Source of the DNA: Sideroxyarcus sp.
GTDB taxonomy: Bacteria > Pseudomonadota > Gammaproteobacteria > Burkholderiales > Gallionellaceae
DNA length: 64,000 bases
Direction: 5' to 3'
Assembly: GCA_030652215.1 (NCBI GenBank)
Contig: JAUSBC010000018.1
Coordinates: forward strand, 1-64,000
Shown here piece by piece: positions 32,381-42,199 of this stretch. Position 1 is the first letter of the stretch, and each line of letters begins with the position of its first letter. Under the pieces are notes generated by a model. That model did not search any database, had not been told where the DNA came from, and saw nothing but the letters and a program-made list of their open reading frames with translations. Position numbers and translations under genes: made by a program.

Positions 32381-33358
32381 ATGCAAATCGCAATGGTGGG
32401 ACTGGGACGCATGGGGGCCAACATGGCGCGTCGCCTGATGCAGGGCGGCCACAAGTGCGTGGTATATGATCAGAATCCGCAAGCCGTGGCGCAACTGGTT
32501 GCCGAAGGCGCGACCGGCGCAAGCAGCCTGCGCGATCTGGCAGAACGGCTGGCGCCGCCGCGTACTGCCTGGATCATGGTTCCGGCAGGCGACATCACCG
32601 AAAAAACGGTGACCGAACTGGCCGGATATTTTGCAGCGGGCGATGCCGTCATCGACGGCGGCAACAGCTATTTCAAAGATGATGTGCGGCGCGCGGGCAT
32701 GCTTGCCGAACGCGGCATCCATTATCTCGATGCCGGTACCAGCGGCGGCGTGTGGGGGCTGGAGCGCGGCTACTGCCTGATGGTGGGCGGCGATGCCGCT
32801 GCGGTTCAGCGCCTGGAGCCGGTGTTGCGCACACTGGCACCGGGTGCTTCCGGCATACCGCCCTCGCCGGAAAGAATGCCCGGCAGCAGTGCCGAGCAGG
32901 GCTGGCTGTATTGCGGGCCGCCGGGGGCGGGACACTTCGTCAAGATGGTGCATAACGGCATTGAGTACGGCCTGATGCAGGCTTACGCCGAAGGCTTCGA
33001 TATTCTCAAGAACGCCAATGCCGAGACATTGCCGGCGGCAGAGCGCTACGATTTGAATTTGCCCGACATCGCCGAGCTCTGGCGGCGCGGCAGCGTGGTC
33101 ACTTCCTGGCTGCTGGATCTGTCGGCAGAAGCGCTGGCGCGTAATCCGGATCTGTCGAACTACAGCGGCTTCGTGCAAGACTCCGGCGAGGGGCGCTGGA
33201 CCGTGCAGGCCGCCCTCGACGAGGCCGTGCCGGCCGAGGTGCTCACTGCGGCGCTCTATGCCCGCTTTCGCTCGCGCCAGGAACATACCTTCGCCGACAA
33301 AGTGTTGTCCGCCATGCGCCACGGTTTCGGCGGCCACGTCGAACCGCCCAGGAAATAA
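32381..33358 (+). CDS. gnd: 6-phosphogluconate dehydrogenase (short, decarboxylating type)
   Basis: [50 protein letters not shown]. Confidence 0.95.
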   Translation: MQIAMVGLGRMGANMARRLMQGGHKCVVYDQNPQAVAQLVAEGATGASSLRDLAERLAPPRTAWIMVPAGDITEKTVTELAGYFAAGDAVIDGGNSYFKDDVRRAGMLAERGIHYLDAGTSGGVWGLERGYCLMVGGDAAAVQRLEPVLRTLAPGASGIPPSPERMPGSSAEQGWLYCGPPGAGHFVKMVHNGIEYGLMQAYAEGFDILKNANAETLPAAERYDLNLPDIAELWRRGSVVTSWLLDLSAEALARNPDLSNYSGFVQDSGEGRWTVQAALDEAVPAEVLTAALYARFRSRQEHTFADKVLSAMRHGFGGHVEPPRK

Positions 33359-33366
33359 CCCCGGCT

Positions 33367-34050
33367 ATGCAGTCGTCGCAAACATGCCGCTGGCACGAGT
33401 TCAATAACAGAGCCCCCTTCGAACAGGCTGCCAGCCGCGATATTCTGGAGGCCGCACAACGCGCTATCGAGGCGCAGGGCGCTTTCCGTATCGTTCTGGC
33501 CGGCGGCAATACGCCGCGCGATATTTACCGCATGCTTTGCCATGCCGATACCGACTGGTCTGCATGGCATATCTATTTCGGCGACGAGCGTTGTCTGCCC
33601 GCCGACCACCCCGAGCGCAACAGCAGCATGGCGCGCAGCGTGTGGTTCGATCATGTGGCCGTGCCTCTGCGTCAAATCCACGTGATTCCGGCGGAGTTGG
33701 GTCCTCAAAAAGCGGCGGCCAACTATGCGCGGGAATTGGCAGGAATAGCAGAATTTGATTTGGTGCTGCTTGGCTTGGGCGAGGACGGCCACACTGCCAG
33801 CCTGTTTCCGGGCGGCGCCTGGGAACACGCGAACGCATGGCCTGACGTCCTTCCGGTGCACGATGCGCCCAAGCCTCCCTCGCATCGCGTGTCGCTCAGT
33901 CCGGCGCGCCTGAGTCATGCCGCGCGAGTGATGTTTCTGGCAAGCGGCGAGAGCAAGCATGAGGCGGTAATGAAATGGCGCGCCGGCGTTGCAATACCGG
34001 CGAGCAGAATATGTCCGGCCGGCGGCGTGGACATTTTCTTGTGCACCTGA
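33367..34050 (+). CDS. pgl: 6-phosphogluconolactonase
   Basis: LAGGNTPRDIYRML, YFGDERCLPADHPERN, LLGLGEDGHTASLFPG. Confidence 0.94.
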   Translation: MQSSQTCRWHEFNNRAPFEQAASRDILEAAQRAIEAQGAFRIVLAGGNTPRDIYRMLCHADTDWSAWHIYFGDERCLPADHPERNSSMARSVWFDHVAVPLRQIHVIPAELGPQKAAANYARELAGIAEFDLVLLGLGEDGHTASLFPGGAWEHANAWPDVLPVHDAPKPPSHRVSLSPARLSHAARVMFLASGESKHEAVMKWRAGVAIPASRICPAGGVDIFLCT

Positions 34051-34063
34051 GGCATACCGAAAC

Positions 34064-34132
34064 CGAAAAGCGCGTATTGGCGGTCGACGATCACGCCAGC
34101 GTGCGCGTCACCCTGCTGCACCAAGCGACTTG
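34064..34132 (+). pseudogene. Truncated receiver-domain gene fragment (KRVLAVDDHASVRVTLLHQAT*)
   Basis: About 43 nt near-identical to 30126-30168 in the upstream REC-HK-REC gene; stop after about 22 codons. Confidence 0.65.
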
Positions 34133-34266
34133 AAGGCGCGCAAAGCCGCTACCCCTGACTTGGGAGTGGAAACAGGGGCAGCACGGGCGGCGCGGTTCGA
34201 AGTGGTAAAATTGACCTCCTGATAAATTCTGGCTCGCGCGCCGCAAGGCGAAGGGCGGCTCTGCAA

Positions 34267-35586
34267 GTGGATATCGTATTACTACTGTTTTTGATCCTGC
34301 TTAACGGCTTTTTGGCGATGTCGGAAATCGCCGTCGTATCCGCGCGCAAAGCGCGCCTGCAGAAACTCGCCGATGACGACAGCCCCGGCGCGCAATCCGC
34401 CCTCGCGTTGAGCAACGAACCCTCAACCTTTCTTTCCACGGTACAGGTGGGCATCACCTCGGTGGGGATTCTGAGCGGCGCCATCGGCGAAACCGCGCTT
34501 GCCGATCCGCTGACGGTGTGGCTTGCGGGTTATTCTCTGCTGGAACCTTATGCCAGAGGCGTGGCGATGACCATCGTCGTCGCGGGTCTGACTTATTTCT
34601 CCGTCGTGATCGGAGAGCTGGTACCCAAACAACTGGGATTGCTGGCCCCGGAAAAAACCGCCTCGCTGGTTGCCGCGCCGATGAACATGCTGTCGCGGGC
34701 CACGCGTCCGGCGGTGTGGTTGCTGTCGGCATCTTCCGCATTCCTGTTGCGCCTGCTGGGCGCAGTCCGGCAGGAAGAGCCGCCCGTGACCGACGAGGAA
34801 ATCAAGGTGCTGATGGAGCAGGGCTCCGAAGCCGGCGTTTTTCACGAGAGCGAGCAGGCCATCGTTTCCAATGTGCTGCGTCTGGACGAGCAGCGCATCG
34901 GCGCGATCATGACGCACCGCAACGACATATACGTGCTCGACCTGGACGAACCCGAAACCGAAATTCGCAACCGCCTCGCCGAAAGCCCGTACACGCGCGT
35001 GGTCGTGTGCCGCGGCGGCATGGATCACATTGCGGGGATATTGCGCACGGCGGATCTGCTCAAGGACGCGCTGTCCGGCAGGCCGATTGCGGTTGAGCAA
35101 TCGCTGCGCCCCCCGCTCTACGTGCCGGAGGGCGTCACGACCACCCATTTGCTGGAAAACTTCCGCAAGTCACGCCAGCAATGCGCGCTGATTGTGGACG
35201 AGTACGGCGAATTGCAGGGCCTCGTCACGCTGACCGACGTGCTGACCTCCATCGTCGGCGAACTGCCCTCGTCGGACATACACGAAGAACTGGACGTGGT
35301 GGTTCGCAAAGACGGTTCGTGGCTTATAGACGGCAGCGTAAGTATCGAGCGCCTGAAAGACGTGCTGGCGACAAACGAAGAACTGCCCGGCGAAGAAGAA
35401 AATGCCTTCAACACTCTGGGCGGTTTCGTGATGCACGTGCTTGGGCACATACCCAGGGCGGCGGATTATTTCGAAGTGGCGGGATACCGTTTCGAAGTGA
35501 TGGACATGGACAAGAACCGGGTGGACAAAGTGCTGGTCGCGCTCAAGACGCCGCCGCTGCAAAAAGAGGAACTCACCGGAACATGA
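34267..35586 (+). CDS. CNNM/CBS/CorC_HlyC transporter-type protein
   Basis: LLFLILLNGFLAMSEIAVVSARKARLQKLA, paired CBS, C-terminal HlyC domain; GTG start. Confidence 0.93.
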   Translation: MDIVLLLFLILLNGFLAMSEIAVVSARKARLQKLADDDSPGAQSALALSNEPSTFLSTVQVGITSVGILSGAIGETALADPLTVWLAGYSLLEPYARGVAMTIVVAGLTYFSVVIGELVPKQLGLLAPEKTASLVAAPMNMLSRATRPAVWLLSASSAFLLRLLGAVRQEEPPVTDEEIKVLMEQGSEAGVFHESEQAIVSNVLRLDEQRIGAIMTHRNDIYVLDLDEPETEIRNRLAESPYTRVVVCRGGMDHIAGILRTADLLKDALSGRPIAVEQSLRPPLYVPEGVTTTHLLENFRKSRQQCALIVDEYGELQGLVTLTDVLTSIVGELPSSDIHEELDVVVRKDGSWLIDGSVSIERLKDVLATNEELPGEEENAFNTLGGFVMHVLGHIPRAADYFEVAGYRFEVMDMDKNRVDKVLVALKTPPLQKEELTGT

Positions 35587-35680
35587 TGATTCGCGCATGC
35601 CGAATTCGGCAACAAAGGCAGACCTGCACGCCCCGTGCCGCATGGTCGACCGATAACTGATTGCAGCCTGCCATACCGCC

Positions 35681-36226
35681 ATGCGTCCCAAACCCGCTCC
35701 GAATTACCTTGCTGGCTATCCGGCCGCACTGATTGAGCAGGTGCAGCAAGCAATCGCGCAAGACAAACTGGCCGCCCCGCTCCGGAAGAAATACCCGGTC
35801 GCGCACGAGGTTCGCACAGACCGGGCGCTGTACGACTATGTGCAGCAACTCAAAAGCGAACACCTGGGCAACGTCGGACAATTGAGCAAGGTGGCCTACG
35901 ACAGCAAGCTGCATATCATCAAAAACGCGCTGGGCACGCACACCACCGTCTCGCGCGTGCAGGGCGGCAATCTCAGGAGCAAACGCGAGATCCGTGTCGC
36001 GACCCTGTTCAAGGAAATGCCGCCGGAGTTCCTGCGCATGATCGTGGTACACGAACTGGCACACATGAAAGAGCGCGAGCACGACAAGGCGTTCTATCAA
36101 TTGTGCCGGCACATGGAACCGGACTATGCACAGCTGGAATTCGATCTGCGGGTTTACCTGACTTATCTGGAGGCGGGTGGTGCCAGATTGTGGTGTGGAG
36201 GCGGGGCGGTTGAATCGGGAGAATGA
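35681..36226 (+). CDS. YgjP-like (M48-type) metallopeptidase domain protein
   Basis: RMIVVHELAHMKEREHDKAFYQLCRHMEP. Confidence 0.88.
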   Translation: MRPKPAPNYLAGYPAALIEQVQQAIAQDKLAAPLRKKYPVAHEVRTDRALYDYVQQLKSEHLGNVGQLSKVAYDSKLHIIKNALGTHTTVSRVQGGNLRSKREIRVATLFKEMPPEFLRMIVVHELAHMKEREHDKAFYQLCRHMEPDYAQLEFDLRVYLTYLEAGGARLWCGGGAVESGE

Positions 36227-36298
36227 ACTACGGGAATTGACACCCGGATTCCGCCGCGCTTCATCCAGGCTACCCGCTAACTGCGGTCATGTATTCAT

Positions 36299-36374
36299 GT
36301 AGGTTGGGCAAAGCGCAGCGTGCCCAACAGGCATCGTTGTCAATGTTGGGCACGCTACGCTTTGCCCAACCTAC
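36299..36374. repeat. Palindromic intergenic repeat family A, full inverted pair
   Basis: GTAGGTTGGGCAAAGCGCAGCGTGCCCAAC ... GTTGGGCACGCTACGCTTTGCCCAACCTAC between convergent genes. Confidence 0.95.
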
Positions 36375-36411
36375 GCATCTAAATCGAGAAGCAAAGTCCG
36401 GACCCTGTTCG

Positions 36412-39072
36412 TCAGATCAAGTCTTGGCTACCAGTTGTTAGTGCAGCCTCGAATATCTCGATCGGTGCCGGCTTGCCGAGCAGATAACCCTGATAATGAC
36501 GGCATCCTGCATGCTCCAGAAATTGGCGTTGTTCTTCCGCTTCAACGCCTTCGGCAATCACGTCCAGATCGAGGCTGTGTGCCATGGCGATGATGGTCCG
36601 CACAATGGCCCTGTCGCTTTCATCCACGGCGATGTCGTGCACAAATGACTGGTCTATTTTGAGCTGGTCGATTGGCAGGCGTTTGAGGTATTGCAGGGAT
36701 GAATAGCCCGTGCCGAAATCATCAAGCGAAATCCGCACGCCCAGCGCCTTTAATGCATTCATGGTGGCAATGGTTTCTTCAACCTTGTCCAGCAACATGC
36801 TTTCGGTAAGTTCCAGCTTGAGGTGATTGGCCTGAATGTTGTGGCGCGCTATCGCCGTTTGCACTTCAGCCACAAAACCCGCCTGCCGAAATTGTCTGGC
36901 GCTCACGTTAACCGACAGAACCAGATCGCGCGTCAATTCATTATCCTGCCAGGCCTTGAGCTGCAGGCAGGCGGTTTCAAGAACCCAGCGGCCAATCGGG
37001 ATGATCAGCCCCGACTCCTCTGCCAGCGGGATGAATTTTGCCGGCGACACCGGACCTTGTGCGGGGTGTGTCCAGCGGATCAATGCCTCGGCGCCAATCG
37101 GGCGGCGCGAGACGTCAGTCTGAATCTGGTAGTGCAGTTTGAATTCATTATTCTCGATTGCTTTTCTCAAATCGGCTTCTATCGAGGAATTGGCGTTGAT
37201 GGATTCCTGCATTTGCGCATCGAAGAATCTCAAGGCGTTTCTTCCCGCCTTCTTCGCTTGATACATGGCCAGATCCGCCTGCTTGAACAATTCCTCCGAA
37301 GATTGAGTCACCCCGCTGAATAGCGTAATCCCTATGCTCGGCGTGTTGTGATGTACATGATCTTCAAGTTGATAGGGTTGATTGAGTGTGGCGAGAATCT
37401 TTTCGCCAATTGCTTCGGCTTGCGCGGTCGCTTCCAGAGGCTTGGCGCTCAAGCCCTCCAGCAGTATCACGAACTCGTCACCGCCCAAACGGGCTACGGT
37501 ATCGCCTTGACGCACGCACGATTGCAGACGTCGTGCGACCTGTTGCAGCAACAGGTCGCCAATGTCGTGCCCCAGAGTGTCGTTAAGCGTCTTGAAATTA
37601 TCCAGGTCGATGAACATCACCGCGCCGTGCCGGCCATCTCCCCCGCTGGTAATCAGTGCCTGCAGTAGTCGATCCGATACCAGTCGACGATTGGGCAGCC
37701 GGGTGAGGTGGTCGTAGAATGCCAAATGCCGGATCTGGTCTTCTGCGCGCTTGCGTTCAGTGATGTCGTAATGCGAACCCACATAATGGGTAACGACGCC
37801 GTCGTCGTCCCTGACGGCAGAAATGGTCAGCCATTTGGGATATACCTCGCCATTCTTTCTCCGATCCCAAATCTCTCCCTGCCATCCCCCGGTGCATTGA
37901 ATTGTTTTCCACATCGCGCGATAGAAATTCGCATCATGTTGTCCCGACTTGAGCATGCTCGGCTTCTGGCCAATTGCTTCTTCGGGTGTGTAGCCGGTGG
38001 TCTCGGTAAATGCCCGGTTAACCCGAATGATGACGCCATTGGGGTCGGTAATGATCATTGCTTCCTGGGATTCGAAGGCGACGGCGGATATTCGCAGTTC
38101 GGCCTCTATTTTATTGCGATGCGAAATGTCCTGGGCAAAACCAACGCTCCCCAGAACATTGCCGTTGGCATCAATAACCGGGGCTTTGAACGATTCCACC
38201 CAAATGCGTTGTTTCCCGTCAAAGCCCATCTCCTCCGTTCGCTTCTGCTGGCGCGAATTCAATACCTCGGCATCGTCGGCGCGGAATTGCTCAGCCAGTT
38301 CCCTGGGATGAAAATCGAAATCAGTCTTGCCGCACACCTGTTGAACATCGTCCAGCTCGAACGAAGCGGCAAACGCCTTGTTTACCGTTACGTAATGTCC
38401 TTTGGTGTCTTTCAACCAGGTCAGATAGGGCGAATTGTCCAGGATGGCTCGCAGGTTCGCTTCAGCTTTGGTCTTCTCCGTTTCAATCTTTTTACGCTCG
38501 GAAATGTCTGTCATGGCAATGCGCACCACAGGAGCTGCGGTGCCCGCCGAACTCTGGCAATCGAGCTGGACATGAAATGTGACTTCATCATTGATCTGCA
38601 GCGCCAGTTCACAGCGCAACTTTTCGCCGGTCTGCAAAACGTCCAGGAAGAATTGATACCAGCGATCTTTGTCGCACGCGCTCACAAATCCGGCAAAGCG
38701 CCGATTCAGCAACTTCCTGCGATCTTCGCCCAGCAGTGCAGCGCTCGTAAGGTTAGCCTCGGCAATCAGACCGTCGCGGGTGAGTGTGAGATAGCCGACC
38801 GGAGCGAAGTCGTAAAGATCCATATATCTGTCGCGGGATTCTTCAATGGCAACCTGCGCTCTGCGCAACTCGTCATTTTGCATTTCAAGTTCGATTTGAT
38901 GCACCTGCAACTCCTGCAAGAGCTCTTCCGTAAAGCTCGCTTGGCTGTCAGTTGGGTTGGTCTGTTTGCGCTGCGCTTCTGGTTCCGCGTGCGGCGCAAA
39001 ATTTTGACTGGCTAGATTATTCATGGCGCCATTAACCAGGAGTTGTCGATCAGACAAGCGCCCGGTTTGCAT
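36412..39072 (-). CDS. PAS-PAS-GGDEF-EAL sensor protein
   Basis: RLGGDEFVILLEG, GAEALIRWTHP (EAL), two or more PAS domains. Confidence 0.93.
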   Translation of the reverse strand: MQTGRLSDRQLLVNGAMNNLASQNFAPHAEPEAQRKQTNPTDSQASFTEELLQELQVHQIELEMQNDELRRAQVAIEESRDRYMDLYDFAPVGYLTLTRDGLIAEANLTSAALLGEDRRKLLNRRFAGFVSACDKDRWYQFFLDVLQTGEKLRCELALQINDEVTFHVQLDCQSSAGTAAPVVRIAMTDISERKKIETEKTKAEANLRAILDNSPYLTWLKDTKGHYVTVNKAFAASFELDDVQQVCGKTDFDFHPRELAEQFRADDAEVLNSRQQKRTEEMGFDGKQRIWVESFKAPVIDANGNVLGSVGFAQDISHRNKIEAELRISAVAFESQEAMIITDPNGVIIRVNRAFTETTGYTPEEAIGQKPSMLKSGQHDANFYRAMWKTIQCTGGWQGEIWDRRKNGEVYPKWLTISAVRDDDGVVTHYVGSHYDITERKRAEDQIRHLAFYDHLTRLPNRRLVSDRLLQALITSGGDGRHGAVMFIDLDNFKTLNDTLGHDIGDLLLQQVARRLQSCVRQGDTVARLGGDEFVILLEGLSAKPLEATAQAEAIGEKILATLNQPYQLEDHVHHNTPSIGITLFSGVTQSSEELFKQADLAMYQAKKAGRNALRFFDAQMQESINANSSIEADLRKAIENNEFKLHYQIQTDVSRRPIGAEALIRWTHPAQGPVSPAKFIPLAEESGLIIPIGRWVLETACLQLKAWQDNELTRDLVLSVNVSARQFRQAGFVAEVQTAIARHNIQANHLKLELTESMLLDKVEETIATMNALKALGVRISLDDFGTGYSSLQYLKRLPIDQLKIDQSFVHDIAVDESDRAIVRTIIAMAHSLDLDVIAEGVEAEEQRQFLEHAGCRHYQGYLLGKPAPIEIFEAALTTGSQDLI

Positions 39073-39423
39073 GAGTAACTGCTCTTTCTGTCGTTTCTTT
39101 CAGTCATGACACGCTGTCTTCCAATACTGAATTGCGATTAGGTCTGGTTTATCCTTGTGCAGAATCTGCGCACGACGGCCGCGCATGATTGCGAGATCGT
39201 ATGAAGGCAAATATAAGGCGCAAGGCCAAAGACCACAGTCAGAACGAACTGATTTGTATGACGAATTGGATGACTTGGGGGTCAGACTTTCCCTACACGG
39301 TGTACATGCGGGAAGCTGTGGGGCGACTTCGGAGGCGGTATCTGGCTAATAGAAGGTGGACAGAGGAAGCGGGCAGAACTGAGCTATGCGGAAGTTCGGT
39401 CGGTGCGCACTGGGGGGCTCATC

Positions 39424-39481
39424 CTCGGCCTTACCGGACGGTAGCGGCTCGTCGAGATATGTCATTTCTGAACGTCCGCTC
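39424..39481 (-). repeat. Left 58-bp inverted repeat bounding the restriction-modification cassette
   Basis: Reverse complement matches 42200-42257 at 43/58 ungapped (hand count). Confidence 0.8.
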
Positions 39482-39521
39482 ATTTGATTTCTAAAACCCC
39501 ATATCTAACCTCTAAGTTTTT

Positions 39522-40205
39522 TCATTCATTCACGCCAGTCTTGGGGCACAAAGCTGATATGGGACATTCATCGCAGCGGGGATGGGATGGCGTACAAATC
39601 TCGCGTCCGAGCGAAATCATGTTCACGTGTAGCGAGTAACGAAGCTCCGGCGGGATTTTGGATTGCAGGCGATCCATGTCGCGCGGTGCGCAATGCTTGT
39701 CCTTATGTGTTGGCCTGACCCAGCCGAGACGCCGGGCGATGCGCCAGCAATGCGTATCCACTGGAAAAACCTGCCTGCCCAGTGAATACATCAAAACACA
39801 GCGCGCCACTTTCTTGCCGACTCCCGGCAACGACAACAGGAAAGCTTCGGCATCCTCGTTGCTCATTTTGCGCAACGGCTTCAGCGTAGGCTCGCCGAAC
39901 TTTTCCACAATGATGTCAAGTAGATTGCGGATCGCCTTCGCTTTCTGGTTCGACAGGCCACCACTGACGATGGGACGTGCGATATATTCGGCAGGCGCTT
40001 CGGCGATTTGGTGGTGAGTGGGGAAAGTTTCTTTCAGCGAGCGGTAGGTGCTGCGGTAACTCGCTTCGCCGGTCTTGGTGCTACAAATGATGAAAAGTAA
40101 TTCGTCCAGCGGATTTTTGAGGTTGTAGTGATTGAAATCGCCATAGTGAGTTTGAAGTTCGGCAGCGACATCAAAAACAGCTGAAGGGTATTTTGTGGAG
40201 GCCAT
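39522..40205 (-). CDS. Endonuclease III-like HhH-GPD base excision DNA glycosylase with 4Fe-4S loop
   Basis: LPGVGKKVARCVLMYSLGRQVFPVDTHCWRI; CTPSHPRCDECPISALC (C-x6-C-x2-C-x5-C). Confidence 0.92.
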   Translation of the reverse strand: MASTKYPSAVFDVAAELQTHYGDFNHYNLKNPLDELLFIICSTKTGEASYRSTYRSLKETFPTHHQIAEAPAEYIARPIVSGGLSNQKAKAIRNLLDIIVEKFGEPTLKPLRKMSNEDAEAFLLSLPGVGKKVARCVLMYSLGRQVFPVDTHCWRIARRLGWVRPTHKDKHCAPRDMDRLQSKIPPELRYSLHVNMISLGREICTPSHPRCDECPISALCPKTGVNE

Positions 40206-40278
40206 TTGGCAAAGGCCTACTGGGCAGCGGCCTCTATCTTTGCAACAAGGCCTTTCATGCTACTGATTATGGATGCCG

Positions 40279-41460
40279 TCAAGGCCTTGCCCTATAAGAC
40301 TGTTTCATGTCAAAAGAAGCATTCAGCATCCCCAACTTGGCCGCCAACGCTCGGCCTATCGTCTCGCCCAGCAGTACCGGCACCGCATTCCCAATCTGGC
40401 GCATCGCCTCGCCCCATGCGCCCTTGATGACGAAGCTGTCTGGAAATGTCTGTATCCGTTTCGCCTCGCACACCGTGAAATAACGGACGCGGCCATCCGA
40501 ATAGCGGATCATGTTTTCCCCGCCCGGCACTCCGTGACCTCCCGCCTTGATGGTTTTTGCAGGCCAGTCAATATCGCTGCCTGTGTGGCCGGGATAGGTG
40601 CGCGCACCATCGTGATAGACGTGATCGCCGATTCCGTGTTGCGCTTCTGGAGCGGGGATGCCTTGCAGCGCATCTCTGACTGTGCGCCAAGGCAGTTGCT
40701 CCGGCGCGAACATGCCGTACTTGCCTTTCAAACGAACAATCTTCTCTTTCAGGAGTTCAGTCATCGGCGCACGTTCCGATTCCGGCACGTGGTGACGTTT
40801 CCAATATTCACCTGAAACGTACATCTCCCAAAGCAATCTATCTTCGGAATGCGTTTCTGCGGGGAACGACCAGGACACACACAGATCAGATCTGGTGCCG
40901 ACGATAACAACGCGCTCACGCGTTTGTGGAACGCCATAATTGGCCGCGTTGACTAGCTTGAACGATACATCGTATTTTGTTCCTGCATAGGAAAGCTGGC
41001 CAATGCTGCGCAGGTCGGATAAATGCTCCTTCCAGTCCGCGTTGGGTTTTGCAGCAAATCCCGGGTAGGTAAGCCGCAGGATGATGTATTCGAAATAATC
41101 CGCAAACGACTCACGCAGCAGGCCCTTGACGTTCTCAAACACGAAGGCTTTGGGGGTAAGTTGCTCGATGGCCCGGATGGCATAAGGGAACATGTCGCGG
41201 CTATCCTGATCTGCTTTATGTTTTCCGCCCAATGAAAATGGCTGGCAAGGTGGGCCGCCCGCGACGATATCCACACCGGCCAGGGTCGAGAAGTCGAAAT
41301 CTTTAATATCGCCAAAAAAAACTTTTTCCGCATCGAAGTTTTCATTGAGTGACGCGCAGGCATGCTTGTTAAATTCCACGAACGCGGAGTGCTGGAAACC
41401 AGCAAGCTCGAGCCCTTTAGCCAATCCGCCCGCTCCGGAAAAAATCTCCAATGACTTCAT
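40279..41460 (-). CDS. DNA (cytosine-5) methyltransferase, type II
   Basis: EIFSGAGGLAKGLELAGF, GGPPCQPFSLGG, FVFENVKGLL, QIGNAVPVLL. Confidence 0.95.
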   Translation of the reverse strand: MKSLEIFSGAGGLAKGLELAGFQHSAFVEFNKHACASLNENFDAEKVFFGDIKDFDFSTLAGVDIVAGGPPCQPFSLGGKHKADQDSRDMFPYAIRAIEQLTPKAFVFENVKGLLRESFADYFEYIILRLTYPGFAAKPNADWKEHLSDLRSIGQLSYAGTKYDVSFKLVNAANYGVPQTRERVVIVGTRSDLCVSWSFPAETHSEDRLLWEMYVSGEYWKRHHVPESERAPMTELLKEKIVRLKGKYGMFAPEQLPWRTVRDALQGIPAPEAQHGIGDHVYHDGARTYPGHTGSDIDWPAKTIKAGGHGVPGGENMIRYSDGRVRYFTVCEAKRIQTFPDSFVIKGAWGEAMRQIGNAVPVLLGETIGRALAAKLGMLNASFDMKQSYRARP

Positions 41461-42104
41461 GGTTTGCGCTCGACTTTATTCAAGTGTTTTTTGATCTTTG
41501 CAAGGATTGCGCTATCTGCCGCATGAGTGCCATTGCATTTTTCTGCCCAAGCTCGTCCCGGATGAATAACATCCCAATCCGATTTGGCTTGCTCATAACG
41601 CCCTTTGCCGGGGTCGTGGTTGCCGAAACCATCCACGGCAGTATTCCATAGAGGCATATTCAATTTGATTAGCGCGGCTTCGATGGTGCTGATCATATCT
41701 GAACTGGCATCTTCAAAAATAACGAAACGGCACATGAAGTCATGCAGATTCAGCCCTTGAGCATTTTTGATGTTACGGCTGTGCTCCCTGAGTCGGCCAA
41801 TTAGTTCTTTGGATTGTTCAAGTTGATTGTCGGAAACCCGCGCTTGGCGCCAGCCCTTGGGCACAGCCTTGCCGACATAGATTGGGTAGCTGTAAGACAA
41901 CCGATTAAGCTCGGCATATTTTTTGTATATGGGATTCTTGCCCGTGTAATAGATGGCATAAACACCTGTGCCGTGAAAAGATTCCGGCGGTGGGAGGGGG
42001 TGAACGGGTGTGCCATTGAAGAACCTGACCGCATCTTTGACGAGCTCGGCAAAGGCGTCGTTTTTGTATACGTGTTCACTTCTATCGAAAGGCCTTGATT
42101 TCAT
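41457..42104 (-). CDS. Eco29kI-like GIY-YIG type II restriction endonuclease
   Basis: GTGVYAIYYTGKNPIYKKYAELN...YPIYVGKAVPKGWRQ; ATGA overlap with methyltransferase. Confidence 0.85.
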   Translation of the reverse strand: MKSRPFDRSEHVYKNDAFAELVKDAVRFFNGTPVHPLPPPESFHGTGVYAIYYTGKNPIYKKYAELNRLSYSYPIYVGKAVPKGWRQARVSDNQLEQSKELIGRLREHSRNIKNAQGLNLHDFMCRFVIFEDASSDMISTIEAALIKLNMPLWNTAVDGFGNHDPGKGRYEQAKSDWDVIHPGRAWAEKCNGTHAADSAILAKIKKHLNKVERKP

Positions 42105-42199
42105 GAGTGTGTAACGCGCTTGGTCTGGTCGAACCGCATTTTCTCATGTTGGCATGGTAAATGCACCAAGTGCACTTCAGGAGAAGTGAGTTGTTAGGA

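Noticed and set aside
39090-39420. Small ORFs between the PAS-GGDEF-EAL gene and the RM cassette
   Set aside because: No ribosome-binding context or domains; GGGGTCAGACTTTCCC resembles degraded repeat or transposon-edge sequence but is too short to assign.
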